Assembly: GCA_958298945.1 (NCBI GenBank) | Contig: OY282605.1 | Location: 4,549,811 to 4,613,810 of the forward strand | Source of the DNA: Atherix ibis | Lineage: Eukaryota; Arthropoda; Insecta; Diptera; Athericidae | Length of the DNA: 64,000 nt | Direction: 5' to 3' | Shown: positions 34,201 through 45,022 of the stretch, in pieces | Position numbering within the stretch: the stretch's first letter is position 1 | Layout of the letters: the number at the start of each line of letters is the position of its first letter | Notes under the pieces: generated by a model | What the model saw: only the letters and a program-made list of their open reading frames with translations | Databases searched by the model: none | What the model was told of the DNA's origin: nothing | Program-made: the position numbers and the translations under genes

Positions 34201-35331
34201 AAATTCTTGATTTAATCAATTTGAAATGTCTTCGAATATATGATGGTTAAATGTGTGCGTGTTTTGGTAATGATAGAACTTAAAGAAAATTTTTAATTTT
34301 GATAGAATAAATTAGAATCTTCAATTTTTCTTCGATTAAACAAGAATTTTCGGTTTTTTCTATAAAAGTTTCTTAATTATTTGACAATGGATAGATACTA
34401 ATGTTATTAGAATAATAGCAAATTCAGCAGTGATAAATACTACATTCCTTCAGAGAAGATGATGAGAAAACTATTGTATTACGAATTATATTTTAGCAAA
34501 TTTCAAAATAAAAATGCTATTCAAAAGGTTAGTTACACGTCTATTAAAAAATAATATTGTAGTAATAAATTAATGATAAAACAAGAATGTTAGAAATTTA
34601 ATTTTCAAAACTAGATAAATTAATAAATTCTAGATTTTATTTAAAAAAAAAAAAAAAACAAGAAAAAAGTGACAGTTTTCTATTGTTTCCGGATCTAAAA
34701 AATCTTCTACGTCTCAAATCACTATTGATTCGTTTACTTTGAATAATATTTGGTCCTCTGATCTGTTTGTCAATTAATTTAAAAATCAGTCCTCATTTGA
34801 AATTGTAAATTTTATATTATCTATCATGTTGGAAATAAATATTTTGTGCGCGTATACAATTCAACTTAATATGCAAATGGAACAAATACATAAAATGTTC
34901 GTTATTTTAGCTTTTGGATTATTTGAAACAAGAGGAAAAAATAACTCATACATTCCGCTAACTTTCATGGCAATTGTTTAATATTAAACGAACGAAAATT
35001 CAGTTTTTTTTTTTGAAATTTTATTAGCTTCTTGTATCTTTGCTGTGATGTTATACAAAATATAATTCGAAAGCAATCAAATAAGAAAGTAGCTTGTCGC
35101 TGATAATGGACTTTTGGAAATATTTTAATAAAAATGCAGCGTTTTCTTTGTAAACTTTATTATTGAAAATATAGTTTTTTAACTTACCCGAACATTGAAT
35201 GCCACTCCATTTCCCATTATAACATCGTCTGGATAAGGGCAGCCACCCTCGGGACCTTTATGCGCTTGAGCTTTACCATTTGGGTAGTGTTCGAATCCCC
35301 CCGACCCCAGATCACTGGTGGTTCGTGGCAT
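27931..35331 (-). CDS. Shc: Shc adaptor protein, complete coding region in seven exons
   Basis: Joining 35331-35188, 33600-33530, 29279-29048, 28949-28798, 28722-28593, 28506-28371 and 28280-27931 gives 1215 bases with every junction GT..AG and in phase: 404 residues, close to the fly Shc length. A PTB domain spans about residues 35-195 ([14 protein letters not shown], then [44 protein letters not shown]). A linker carries the tandem tyrosines [11 protein letters not shown] (Tyr215-Tyr216), matching the YYN Grb2-binding site of vertebrate Shc. A C-terminal SH2 domain (about 307-398) has the FLVRES motif at 327-332. In this family the PTB and SH2 domains bind phosphotyrosine on receptor kinases at the plasma membrane and the phosphorylated linker recruits Grb2 to start Ras/MAPK signalling. 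Intron 2 (4.3 kb) carries three transposons. Confidence 0.95.
28371..28506 (-). CDS. Shc: Shc coding exon 6 (proline-containing linker)
   Basis: Linker [20 protein letters not shown] and onward to VRDVFDI. The DLNSPPP phrase resembles the adaptin-binding type of linker seen in Shc proteins, but that role is inference. Donor GTAAGC. Confidence 0.9.
28593..28722 (-). CDS. Shc: Shc coding exon 5 (YYN motif)
   Basis: Carries the tandem-tyrosine motif [16 protein letters not shown], the expected Grb2 docking site. Acceptor ATTTAG, donor GTAAAA. Confidence 0.92.
28798..28949 (-). CDS. Shc: Shc coding exon 4
   Basis: End of the PTB domain: [19 protein letters not shown], then [20 protein letters not shown] and LRFDAINKT. 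Acceptor GAATAG, donor GTAGGT. Confidence 0.92.
29048..29279 (-). CDS. Shc: Shc coding exon 3
   Basis: The main PTB exon, 77 codons plus one base: [19 protein letters not shown] through [11 protein letters not shown], phase 0 at the end. Acceptor AATTTAG, donor GTAATT. Confidence 0.93.
30040..30130. promoter_or_regulatory. Less AT-rich island in Shc intron 2 with an E-box
   Basis: About 90 bases (GAGGAAGCTTTTGCAGAGCG to GCACGTGTAACGG) stand out from the AT-rich intron and contain CACGTG. There is no splice-consistent exon in a shared frame. This is a candidate regulatory element only. Confidence 0.25.
30900..31805 (-). mobile_element. Mariner, family B copy 3, truncated
   Basis: The left end TTGGGTTGTTCGGAAAGTAA follows TA. 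The right end is lost where the sequence passes into the element at 31806. The - strand frame 30982-31551 (189 residues) contains [20 protein letters not shown] (second-Asp block, Asp lost), [20 protein letters not shown] with the third Asp, and the C-terminus. The N-terminal part at 31560-31800 has stops. Lies in Shc intron 2. Confidence 0.87.
32059..32950 (+). mobile_element. Mariner, family A copy 3 (892 bp), nested in copy E
   Basis: The left end TGAGGTCTGTTCAAAAAG and the right end complement of AGAGGTCTGTTTAAAAAG are flanked by TA (32057-32058 and 32951-32952). It carries both of the recurrent deletions of this family: the N-terminal helix-turn-helix is missing, as in the copies at 19305 and 41255, and the HHDNAPAHASLLVRE block is missing, as in the copy at 22472. 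Confidence 0.92.
32196..32759 (+). pseudogene. Mariner transposase derivative, 187-residue open frame without helix-turn-helix
   Basis: The open frame runs [40 protein letters not shown] (first Asp), [34 protein letters not shown] (the second-Asp segment cleanly excised in frame), then [20 protein letters not shown] (third Asp). It lacks both DNA binding and one catalytic Asp, so it cannot be an active transposase. The frame is nevertheless unbroken over both deletions. Confidence 0.85.
33530..33600 (-). CDS. Shc: Shc coding exon 2
   Basis: A 71-base exon between TTAG and GTAAGA encoding [20 protein letters not shown] and QIA, plus two bases of the next Arg codon. The exon is too short to stand out as an open frame. 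It is identified by PTB homology and exact phase match. Confidence 0.92.
35188..35331 (-). CDS. Shc: Shc coding exon 1
   Basis: Starts at ATG 35331 ([12 protein letters not shown]...). It encodes 48 residues up to NVR and ends in phase 0 at a donor GTAAGT. It includes the beginning of the PTB domain. Confidence 0.9.
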
Positions 35332-36560
35332 TGCCCTCTTTATATATGCACTTGTTCAGCTTCAAAATGAAAAAAAAAATAAATACAACACCGAATAACG
35401 TTAGGCACTTAACTGAAAAGGCAATGTGCAATCTATAAAACTAATACTGTTAGTGTTTGTGCGAAAGTTTCGAATGAATTAAATTTTAAAAAAATATATA
35501 AAAATTGCATGGGTGGATTTGAATCGGATTGAATCGAGAGCACGAATATATTGAATAGTGAAATTTTCAACGGTTTTGTTTTCCTCCAGGTAAACTTTGA
35601 TAAAATTTTTAATTTTCTTCAATTTCTTTTTGTTCTTTTTTTTACTTTTATTTTGAATGGTAATAGAGAAATTTTTTTTTGAAGTACCATGTATGGTTTA
35701 ATTATTAACAAAAGAGTTTTTGATAATTTTTCCTGTGTATTCGGATGAGTCAGATGATATTAGATAGTAAGCACACCCGTAATTTTGGGGCACATTAATT
35801 TACTTAATAATTAAAAATACAAGAAATTTAAATCAATTTACAAGTGGAATATTTTTAACAATAATTTTAGAAAATAATTTGTTCTTGAGAAACAATCGAA
35901 TTTGTTTGCCGTGCAATTCCACCGTCGTCAACCTTCACATTCCTACAAAATGACTGGAGCTACAAAGGTTCAACTGACAGCGACTGAGTCAAACAAAAAC
36001 GATTTTCTAATACTACAAATATAACTCCAAGGGGTACTGATCCCAAAAAACTAATGCGATGTGCAAAATCTTCACAGTAAAATCGCAGTTTCAGTGGCCA
36101 AATGAAAATAAAACGAATTGCACAAAACCCGTTTACAGATATCAAGATTTTTATGTTGCAAAACCACTTCACTAACAATAAAAAGTAATAAGCAACATTT
36201 TTCACAGACTATTTCACTTTTGATTTTAAATTAGCTATGCATTGAGGCAAAATAGACTATTCCTATATTATTCCATAAATTTTATTTAATTAATTTTCAA
36301 ACAGCACATATAACAACACCTTCGCAACCAATTCAACTTATCTATTTGAAAAAGTTATAAGAAAAATGAAGAGAATTCTCTTTACATACCACTATTAATT
36401 TGAAAGTGATAATTCTAAATAATATTTTGTATATTAATTCTAACAACAGCACAAAATAATTTAAAACGTATTATTTCCGGCGCCGTTAATTTAAGACGTC
36501 TTTTCACTCCGTACAAGATGGCTGATGCACCAAAAAACAACACTGATTAACAACAGCAAC
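35332..36560 (-). promoter_or_regulatory. Shc upstream region with candidate initiator near 36545
   Basis: On the - strand, TTAATCAGTGTTG near 36545 contains an initiator-like TCAGT. It is followed by CAGCCATCTTGTACGG (a YY1/Pho-type GCCATCTTG site) and a GC-rich GGCGCCGG. A 5' UTR exon with a splice to just before 35331 is plausible but I could not fix the junction. No long open frame was seen. Confidence 0.3.
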
Positions 36561-37319
36561 AACAAAAATACTCACTTTGAAACGTCAAATATTGAAGTAG
36601 TCCGAAATCTCCGAAACGAGTGCTACCCGATCTGACAATTTTCATTGGCATACGTTATGTTTTCGAGTTAGCAGGGTTGTGCAAACGATTTTTATGTTAA
36701 CCTTCATTTTAATGATGAATCTAAATGAATTTCGTAGTCCTTTTGCAATAGATTTTTTTTAATACAAGCTCAATCAAATAAATAAATTGTAATGTAAATA
36801 AATACGAATTAAAGAATTATACTCGTTCAAATATCATGAAAATACACATAAGTAAACAGTCATAAAATATAAAAATATACTATCTTAGAAAATGAACTGA
36901 TATTATTTTCAGAAAAATGTCTCAATAATATTTATTCTCTTTTCAAAAATACATATTTATTGTCAACGAAAAATTTATAAAAATGCCAAAAAAAAAGTAT
37001 AGTGCACTGCAGAATATTTATTTTTTTCTTGCTCTAATAACATTGCTATTAAACAGTTCATTATGTATGTGTATGTTAAAACATGTTGATAATACAATTT
37101 ATATTTCTTATTGCGATCAAATTGATTATAACTTAAAACATTCTTAATGTACTTAACTTTATTGAACAATTGATTTTCACATTTATTTATAGATGAGTGA
37201 TTTAAATTTATTCTTTAAAAACTGTCTATATTTGAAATATAATCGAAATTTTATTTTTTAAAAAAACATCAGATATTACATATTTTTCGTATAATTCATG
37301 TCATTCTATACATCACAGT
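36561..37319. other. AT-rich spacer between Shc and the TMEM53-like gene
   Basis: No gene seen. The 3' UTR of the TMEM53-like gene should occupy the right part. Confidence 0.4.
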
Positions 37320-37638
37320 CTACAACTTTGCTCGGCTTTTAACTGAGATCTGTCCCAGAACATTAGCATCTATATGCTTCCACAACATGTCCAAATACTC
37401 TTCCGGATGATTTATATAATGAGAAACATGGGCAGAACGTTCCCAACAGTGCCAAGTACACTTTATACCGGCTGATACGTAGTCATCATGAACACTACGG
37501 TTTGAATCTTCTGCGCCGATTAAATCATTTTTAGATAAAAAGAAGATAGCAGGTGATTTTACTAAAGTACTATGAAACATTTGGCTAGATCGGATATAGT
37601 GTGTTGTCGCTTGTTCATGGAATGTCTTCAAATGATAG
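37320..37638 (-). CDS. TMEM53-like exon 5 (last)
   Basis: YHLKTFHEQATTHYIRSSQM through to VKSRAKL and the stop at 37320-37322. Contains the probable Asp and His of the triad. Confidence 0.94.
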
Positions 37639-38501
37639 CTAAAAAAAAATAAAAAAATAAATATTATTTCAAATTTGATTTTAATAATCAATAAAATCTT
37701 ATAAAAATTAATATTAATAATTACAGAGTATAATTTCTTAATGCTTTTTGTAAAGTTGGATTCCTTGGGAATATCGAACGTGGTACACCCACTGGTATTT
37801 CAGTTATATCAGCAGCGCTATCCCATACCTGAGCTAAAATACGATCCAAAATTGGCTTATATCTGTAAAATTGAAAAGAAATTTTAATCAACTATTGAAA
37901 AGCCGTCATAGACGAGAGAGTATACCTTGGCATGTCTCGTGCCATATGAACCATCACCTCTCCCCAAACATAAGCTCCAACCGAAAATCCATGTAGTATA
38001 AGTGGATTAAAGGAAGTATTACTCTCCAGGAATTTTAGTACGTCAGCAGTAACCAACTGTTATTATTTTAATTATTTGAAATTAAATAAGATGAAAGCAA
38101 TTTATAAAATATTTTTCTTACCTGTGTTCCTTTTGTTGGCCACAATAATTGCCAAGGTGTCACTTCCACTATTAAAACATCATAGCCCTGGTCTGTATAT
38201 AATTTTGCATATTTTAATAAATGTTTCTTTCTGGCCAACAGCCATGACAGCATTACCACTAATGGTTTATCTACTGGTTCACGCAATCTAAAATAATTTC
38301 ACTTTATTTATTTTTTCCATTTTTTTTAAATTATTTATCATCATCTTCATACAAAAAAACTATTATTCTAAAAGCAAATTACTTAAGTGTGACAGGATTC
38401 TTGTCTGCATTTCTTTGTTGTTCGGAACACAACGTTAGATTTTTTGTAATTTGCTGCGTAAATATCGGTTTGTCTTTCGCTTCTGCCGTTTTGCTTGCCA
38501 T
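37320..38501 (-). CDS. TMEM53-like (DUF829) putative alpha/beta hydrolase, complete in five exons
   Basis: Joining 38501-38383, 38287-38122, 38056-37926, 37862-37725 and 37638-37320 gives 873 bases, all junctions GT..AG and in phase: 290 residues, near the usual size of TMEM53. The fold signature is present: VVMLSWLLARKKHLLKYAKL and GYDVLIVEVTPWQLLWP in exon 2, the nucleophile-elbow GFSVG (Ser120) in exon 3, FFLSKNDLIG with a probable catalytic Asp223, and SAHVSHYINHPEEY with His255 or His258. TMEM53 proteins are nuclear-envelope or membrane-associated and their enzymatic activity is unproven, so the triad here is inference from family resemblance. No transposon interrupts this gene. Confidence 0.92.
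37725..37862 (-). CDS. TMEM53-like exon 4
   Basis: YKPILDRILAQVWDSAADIT, EIPVGVPRSIFPRNPTLQKA, LRNYT. Acceptor TTACAG, donor GTAATT. Confidence 0.92.
37926..38056 (-). CDS. TMEM53-like exon 3 (nucleophile elbow)
   Basis: LVTADVLKFLESNTSFNPLI, LHGFSVGAYVWGEVMVHMAR, DMP. Contains GFSVG. Acceptor AACAG, donor GTATAC. Confidence 0.93.
38122..38287 (-). CDS. TMEM53-like exon 2
   Basis: LREPVDKPLVVMLSWLLARK through LLWPTKGTQ. Acceptor TTTTAG, donor GTAAGA. Confidence 0.93.
38383..38501 (-). CDS. TMEM53-like exon 1
   Basis: ATG at 38501 (MASKTAEAKDKPIFTQQ...), 39 codons plus two bases, donor GTAATT. An upstream in-frame Met exists but lies in an AT-rich leader, so 38501 is preferred. Confidence 0.85.
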
Positions 38502-38639
38502 ATCATTCTTAAAAAAATTTAAATTTTTTTTAATTGTCATCAAATGGCTTATAATACTATTGAAACAAAAAGAAAAATATATAAAGACAAAAATTAACTT
38601 AGTACTAAAATAACTCAAATTAATATAAATACTAAAGTA

Positions 38640-39246
38640 TAAAAAAACACGTTCAGTACGTTCAATAATAATGGAAAAAACACGCTAAACTCAATAGATT
38701 TGAGTCTAGCCAGCCAGTAAAATAACTACAGTTCAAATGTGATTTTTCTACCTTATGTGTAGTTAAAATATTATTAAATAATATCTGAGTACATTAAGGT
38801 TACAATATTGTTACGCTACTAATGATACTGTTGTAGTTAAGTATTTAAAAAAAACTATTAGTCCATATATGTATGTAGAGTATAAATGGGAAAGCAATAT
38901 TACGGTTGAGTGGGAATCTTAATTATGGGTCATTTTTCTATCCCATAATTTAACTTTGTAAGTTTAAATTGATGAAAATGATTTTTTGTTGTATTTTTAA
39001 CTTTTTTTTTTCAATTCAATCATTTTGAATATCACGTTTTCTGTACGTGTGAATGCCAAAAATTTTATTCAACACATTCATAAGACCCTAGGTGAACCAT
39101 CAATCATGAATTAGCAATTATTTTTCAAATGATTTCGTTAAAAAAAAGTATGGTTTTTTTAAACAATTTCTGCGTTAAAAACTATAGTTTGGTAAAGGTA
39201 GTCTGCATACGTGTATATATTCTAAAAATTTTATGGGTCTTATTTA
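38640..39246. other. Upstream spacer of the TMEM53-like gene
   Basis: AT-rich; the promoter should be here but no motif is convincing. Confidence 0.35.
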
Positions 39247-40020
39247 CGAGGTCTGTTCAAAAAGTATCGCGAATTTTGAATTTCCGCAGGTTACGTATAT
39301 TCGATTTTTTTGTGGCGTTATGTTGGTACTCATGTCTCTCACTTATGCCGACAAGGTCAGCCATTTTGAATATTCAGTTAATTTTTGACAGCTGCTTTGC
39401 TTGGACGTGTTTTGGTTCGTCTCGATTTTTGCCCATTCCAAAAAATGGATCAAAGAATCTGTATCAAATTTTGTGTGAAAAACAAAATTAATTGCGCGGA
39501 CGCATTCCGAATGTTGACTGTAGCATATGGTGAAGCTACCTTGGACCGAAGCAACGTTTATCGGTGGTACAAAATGTTCTCAGAGGGCCGAGAAGATGTG
39601 AACGACGAAAAGCGTGCCGGACGCCCGAGCACGTCCACAACAGACGAAAACATTGATGAAGTGAAGCAAATAGTATTTGCCAATCGTTGAATCACCATTA
39701 GAGAAGTTGCTGAGGACTTAAACATATCGATTGGCTCGTGCCATTCGATTTTTACCAATGATTTGGGCATGAGACGGATTGCCGCGAAATTAGTACCAAA
39801 ATTGCTCCATTTCGACCGTTGCTCGTGCGCAAATTTTTCACAAAAAATCGAAAAAGATCACAAAAAAATATTTCTTGAAGCGCTTCAAAGATTGGAAAAA
39901 ACGTTGGCACAAATGTATAATATCTGGTGGGGATAACTTTGAAGGGGACAAAATAGATATTCATGAATAAATAATTTGTGAAAACACACAAAATTCGTGA
40001 TACTTTTTGAACAGACCTCG
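39247..40020 (+). mobile_element. Mariner, family A copy 4 (774 bp, centre deleted)
   Basis: Ends CGAGGTCTGTTCAAAAAG and its complement, with TA on the left only. The + strand frame 39385-39690 gives the helix-turn-helix pair (KMDQRICIKFCVKNKINCAD, YGEATLDRSNVYRWYKMFSE, GRPSTSTTDENIDEVKQIV). After a stop and the QLL region it jumps to KDHKKIFLEALQRLEKTLAQ, that is, the whole catalytic core is deleted. It is the outer end of the left arm of the large inverted duplication. Confidence 0.9.
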
Positions 40021-40502
40021 TTTATACTAGACCTCGTATAATTAAAGGAGAAAAAATATTTTATCAAATATCCACACTAATAAATATTATATACACCAGG
40101 AGTAAAAATATAGTGGCACTAGTGCACCTCGGGGAACCTTTTTCAATATACCAGAAGATTTCAGGGCCACTACAAGACTTATTTTTTGTTAGTTTTTATT
40201 TAAATATAATTTAAGAAACTAAATAAAATTTTTCGATGGTGTTCCACATAGCTTGATTAGAAAAGTTTTCAATCGTTTGGTTTTATATGTGTGCAAGAAA
40301 GATACAAGACTAACCTATATTTATAAAATAATAATAGTCTGATTATATGAATAAAATAAATTTATAAAAAGCAAATAATATCCAAGCGTAATTTTGAAAT
40401 ATTCTTTTTATTGCAATTATATTAGTCCAAAAAATTGATTTCGAATTAAAATTTTAATTATCCTCAATAAGTGTACTCAATGCTATCACAGTTTTTTGTA
40501 TA
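40021..40502. repeat. Left copy of a 0.48-kb segment duplicated in inverted orientation at 46327-46821
   Basis: Blocks such as CCAGGAGTAAAAATATAGTG, TCGATGGTGTTCCACATAGC and ACTCAATGCTATCACAG are found in the same order, inverted, at 46327-46821. No transposase is recognisable in it. Confidence 0.88.
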
Positions 40503-42176
40503 AGGGGTTTTTCAATAGGGGTGATTTGTGTTCAAATGGACCGTGTGGCTACATTTGAAATGTCAAAATATTCCGTCACTGTCAGTTGAATTCAGTAAGG
40601 TTTGCAAATTTATTCATGGAAAGATACACGACTTAATATTAATAATGCAATGTTTTTTATCAAAATAATCGTTCTTTTATTGCAACTTATCGTGTATTTC
40701 TTTCAATTTATTATGACCGTTATTATCGGCCTAGTGTGTTTGCTATTCGTTGAACTGTGAAGAGTTCTGAACGCAATCTTTCTTTACACAATGTGCGCAT
40801 GCCAGTGAGACTGCTGAGAATATTGCTAACGTTCAGGCAAGTGCTAATGAAGAACCAACTTTATCGAAGGCGTTCTCAACATTTCGCAAATGTCGGCCAC
40901 AACTACATGACGTATTTGGCAGTTGGATTTGGGCTTATATTCGTACAAAATTCTTATCACAAAAGAATTAAAGCCGTTGGACCGTTACAAACACCGTCAA
41001 TTTGCTGATTTTGCTCTGGAAAAACTTGAAATGATGCTGAATTTTCCAAGAAAATCATCTTCTCAGATTAGGCGCAATTTCAGTTCTCTGGAAAGGTGAA
41101 TAAACTAAATTTTCATTCCTGAACTGAAGCCAATCCACAAATTATTCACAAGGAACCCTTAGATTCCGAAAAAGTGGCATTTTGGTGTGGTTTATGATAC
41201 AGTGGCATCATCGGTCCTCATTTTTTTCAACAAAAAAAAACAAAAAAACATAATGGCGTTATGTTGGTACTCATGTCTCCCACTTATACCGACAAGTTCG
41301 ACCATTTTGAATGTTCAGTTAATTTTTGACAGCTGCTTTGCTTGCACGTGTTTTGGCTCGTCTTGGATTTTTGCTCAATTTCGACCAAAAACAGCATCGC
41401 ATTAACATTGCTAAGGAGCTGTCCGCGACGACCCCAATTTGCCCCAGAGGGTCATAACTGGTGACGAATGGTTATGACGTGGAAACCAAAGCTCAATCAT
41501 CCCAATGGAAGCTGCCGCACGAGCCAAGACCGAAAAAAGCGCGCCAAGTTCGGTCGAATGTGAAGGTTTTGCTTACAGTTTTCTCCGATTGCAGAGGTGT
41601 GGTGCATTATGAGTTCTTGCCACAGGGTAGAACGGTCAATAAGGAATATTACCTGCAAGTTATGCATTAGTTACGCGAAGCAATCCGCCAGAAAAGCCCG
41701 GATTTGTGGAAGAACAAAAATTTGCTTTTGCACCATGATAACGACCCCGCTCACGCATCGTTGCTTGTGCGCGAATTTTTGCCCAAAAACAATATACTAA
41801 AAATGCCGCAGCCACCGTATTCCCCAGATCTGGCCCCCTGTGACTTTTTCTTGTTCCCGAAACCGATTCTTTGATCCATTTTTTGGAATGGGCAAAAATT
41901 GAAGACGAGCCAAAACACGTGCAAGCAAAGCAGCTGTCAAAAGTAAACTAAACATTCAAAATGGCCGAACTTGTCGGCATAAGTGAGAGATATGAGTACC
42001 AACATAACGCCACAAAAAATCGAAACTCGAATATACGTAACCCGCGGAAAATCAAAATTCGCGATACTTTTTGAACAGATCTCGTTCTTCAAAATAAAAT
42101 AATAAATTTTACTCTGCCACATTTCTTTATTGTTTTATTTGAAAAAAAAACATATCACATTTATTGAAAAACCCTG
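40503..42176 (+). mobile_element. Mariner-like element of the WFQQDGAT type (copy G2), interrupted by a mariner
   Basis: Ends AGGGGTTTTTCAATAGGGGT and the complement of CAGGGTTTTTCAATAAATGT with TA on both sides. The + strand shows a decayed N-terminal transposase (LLRILLTFRQVLMKNQLYRR, LGLIFVQ) and IIGPHFFQ just before the nested mariner at about 41226. After it only about 90 bases of the 3' end remain. Confidence 0.82.
41255..42084 (+). mobile_element. Mariner, family A copy 5, left-truncated, inverted 5' end at right
   Basis: The left start lies inside the 5' leader (GGCGTTATGTTGGTACTC), without the terminal 60 bases. The transposase core runs on the + strand ([85 protein letters not shown]). 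It then changes abruptly to the complement of the 5' coding start and 5' leader, ending with the complement of CGAGATCTGTTCAAAAAG. The helix-turn-helix is missing at the shared deletion point. Confidence 0.88.
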
Positions 42177-44332
42177 TATTTATTAATAAATATTCAACAA
42201 GTTTGTTTATTTAGACCATTTATTAATAATATTTTTATTGATTATTTTAACAGTTCAAAGCTGCAAAAAAGACTACAATATGCAAAAATATTTATAAGAT
42301 ATGAAAATGGATTGTTATTCCAAATCAGGCATATTCCAAATCGAATTTATACAATATTTGAAAAAAAGATTAAAGGAGAATATTTTCATATACTTATTAT
42401 AATAAAGAAAATTCTTATTATTGTTACAAATTCGATATTTCTAAGAAATTGAATGTAACTACAATATTTACAAATTTCTTGTTTGTTAAAATCAAGAGAA
42501 AACGACGTAGTCAGTCTATAAAAGAGTCTTTAAATCACATTTGTTCCCCAACTGCGTTTATTCTTCAATCTCTCTGAAATATGCTACTTCAAATGCATTT
42601 TAATTAAATTCATCGATAAGTGTATGTATATAATGTAATCTCTGAATAAATAATGTAATTTCCCAAAAAAATAATTAAATTTGGTAATAAATCTTTTTAC
42701 TTAATAATTTTAATCTACAACTTTATAAAAAAGATTAATGCTCTTAATTTGGGATTTAAACTTGAACTAAAAGTTCTTAAAGTAATTTAAATTCACATAA
42801 TTTTGTGAAATTATTCTTAATAATAATATAGAAAATTGTTTTCTTTTTAAAAATTGAATTAAGTATTAAAAAAACTGCTATGCTTTTTATAATTTTTGTA
42901 TTAAAAAAAAAACTATTTCAAATTAATAATTATTATAACTTAAAACAATAATTTTTGTTTTATTTTGCCATATTTTGTTAATTTTCCATAATTACAAATC
43001 TAACAATAAGTTATTTTTATATACTTTTAATAAAACAAACGCTTTTTTTAGGTACAAAATAAATAAAAAATTATTAATTATTGTTAGTTATGCAATTATA
43101 AAAAAAAACCCTTATTATAACAAAAAATAGTTCTTAGTTTTGATTACTTACAAAAAAAATTTTCTTTATATTGTAATTTATTTGCTTTTTTTATTTCCAT
43201 ATTTTTGCAAAATACTATATTAATATTTTACTTGGTATTATAAGAACCAAATAGATGCAAATAATTGTATTGAAGATATTGTAAAAGAAAGATTCTCAAT
43301 TAACAATAACTTCTTCTTATCAATGAACTGCCCAATTAACGTATGCAAGAAAGTGAGATGATATAACGAAATAATTGACACTACTAGTATGAGCGTAATT
43401 TAAGCCTACATAAATTTATATATACACATATATGTATATGTATATGTCTGAATAGCATAAGATACGAACGCAATCTTGACCGCATCATCTCAGATTGTTC
43501 TCAATTGAGATAGTAAATGACAATGAATACTGGTTCTATGAATATAATTCACAATTTTCTAATAAAAAACATTACTAATAAAATGTTTTAAAAATTCACT
43601 GGGCATTAAACCAATCACGAATATAAAAAAAAACCAGTGGTCTTTATTTTAATAATAAATTTAGCATAAAATTAAATATATTTTTTTACCAATATCCAAT
43701 AAGTAATATGTGAAATTGTAAAAGTTTAATTGATAAACTTGACAATATTTAAATAAAAAATTATCACTGTTCGAGTTAATTGGTTAATCATCAGTTGATT
43801 ATCAGATGCATGCACAGCTTCATTTCAATATTTCAAGAAAAGCAAATAAATAATGTTATTAAAAAAAAATTGGAAAATGCACGCATGATTTCTCAGAATT
43901 TTATAGTACGTACGAAACTTTACATAAAGTGCACTCAACTCTTGCATACACGTACGCATACTACTTTGATGAAACCTTACAAATGTTTCAAAGAAAGTTT
44001 AAGACAAATTGAACTATGCTCGATCACTGACGATAGTCAGTGCAAATAAGTTTAATTGAAATACAGAGCAAGCCACTTTCACTAAAGTTTTATTGCCTTG
44101 TTTTTGGTTTTATTATTTTAATACTATTTTCAGTTGGCGTTATAGTATTAAAAAATACTTCAACTCTTTAAATTAAATGTTAATTTCTTGTCACGCAACT
44201 ATTATTGATACACACATCACAACAAATGCTGAGTATAGATATAATAATATCTTTCCTATATTCAAAATTAATTGATTATAAAATTTGCATAGTAAAAAAA
44301 AAGTTACAGACAAAATGTTCTAAATATTTTAA
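42177..44332. other. AT-rich spacer with no convincing gene
   Basis: Mostly low-complexity. A slightly less AT-rich part (43320-44060) holds an 80-residue frame from ATG 43810 (MHSFISIFQEKQINNV...) without recognisable domains, which I do not call as a gene. A 39-base sequence at 43274-43312 recurs at 53654-53692. Confidence 0.4.
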
Positions 44333-44628
44333 CACTAGTTTGCCGGACCGAGTCAATTTGACTTATTCACGATTTTATTGCTATACTCGTATATGATAAA
44401 ATTAAATAATTTTTTTTAAAACAAAATTAAATACAAATACTAATTTCTTCCCCACCACATTTCTTAGTTCCAAAAATCCATATGTACTATACCTATTTTG
44501 ACGGATTTGAGTCAAATTGACTCATTAAATATTTTTAAAGTCTCGGGTCCAACTTCCTATACTAAAAGAAATATTATACTTGGTACTGTAAAGAGTGCTT
44601 TTTAATTTAATAATCGACGAAAAAAGTA

Positions 44629-45022
44629 TAATGGAACATATAAAATCATGCACTGAAGTCGAAGCTCGTAAAGTTTTGAAAAAAGACTGAACAGTAACAA
44701 AATCGCAATTATGGGCCTTTGTAGCAATTTTGTATGCTAGAGGAGCTTATGAGACAAGAAATTTGAAGTGTTCTTATTTATTGTCTAAGAAGTGGGGACC
44801 TCCTTCCTTTTTCTGAACAATGTGTAGAGATAAGTTCACAGAAATACTTCGATTTATACGTTTTGATAAGTGAAATGAACAGACAAATTTGCCTTGATTT
44901 CAAGAGTATGGAAAAATTTATTGAGAATAGCCATGCTTGTTATAAACCTGGGGATAACATAACAGTCGATGAGCAATTTTTCTCAACTATGTTAAAGCCA
45001 GGTGCCGCCCATTTATTCAATA
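44629..45022 (+). pseudogene. piggyBac transposase, 5' part
   Basis: The + strand gives, across frameshifts, FTEILRFIRFDK, KFIENSHACYKPGDNITVDEQ (first catalytic Asp in VDEQ) and, in the next frame, KARCRPFIQY up to the insertion point. This is the PGBD4-like type. The gene has stops (for example TGA near 44690) and the N-terminal region is shortened. Confidence 0.88.

Noticed and set aside
35283..35312. tRNA-like T-loop (GTGTTCGAATCCCCCC)
   Set aside because: It lies inside Shc coding exon 1 on the opposite strand. No acceptor stem, anticodon arm or D-arm can be paired around it.
35960..36205. 81-codon - strand open frame upstream of Shc
   Set aside because: No recognisable motif and no splice relation to Shc. 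It sits in the probable promoter/5' UTR intron and looks like chance.
36521..36551. Ten-codon frame MADAPKNNTD on the + strand
   Set aside because: Too short to support. The same bases on the - strand fit a promoter and 5' UTR of Shc, with a YY1/Pho-like site, better.
43810..44049. 79-codon + strand frame MHSFISIFQEKQINNV...
   Set aside because: No domain, no splice signals and no neighbouring exon. The ordinary composition suggests a chance frame, though it was noted in the spacer entry.
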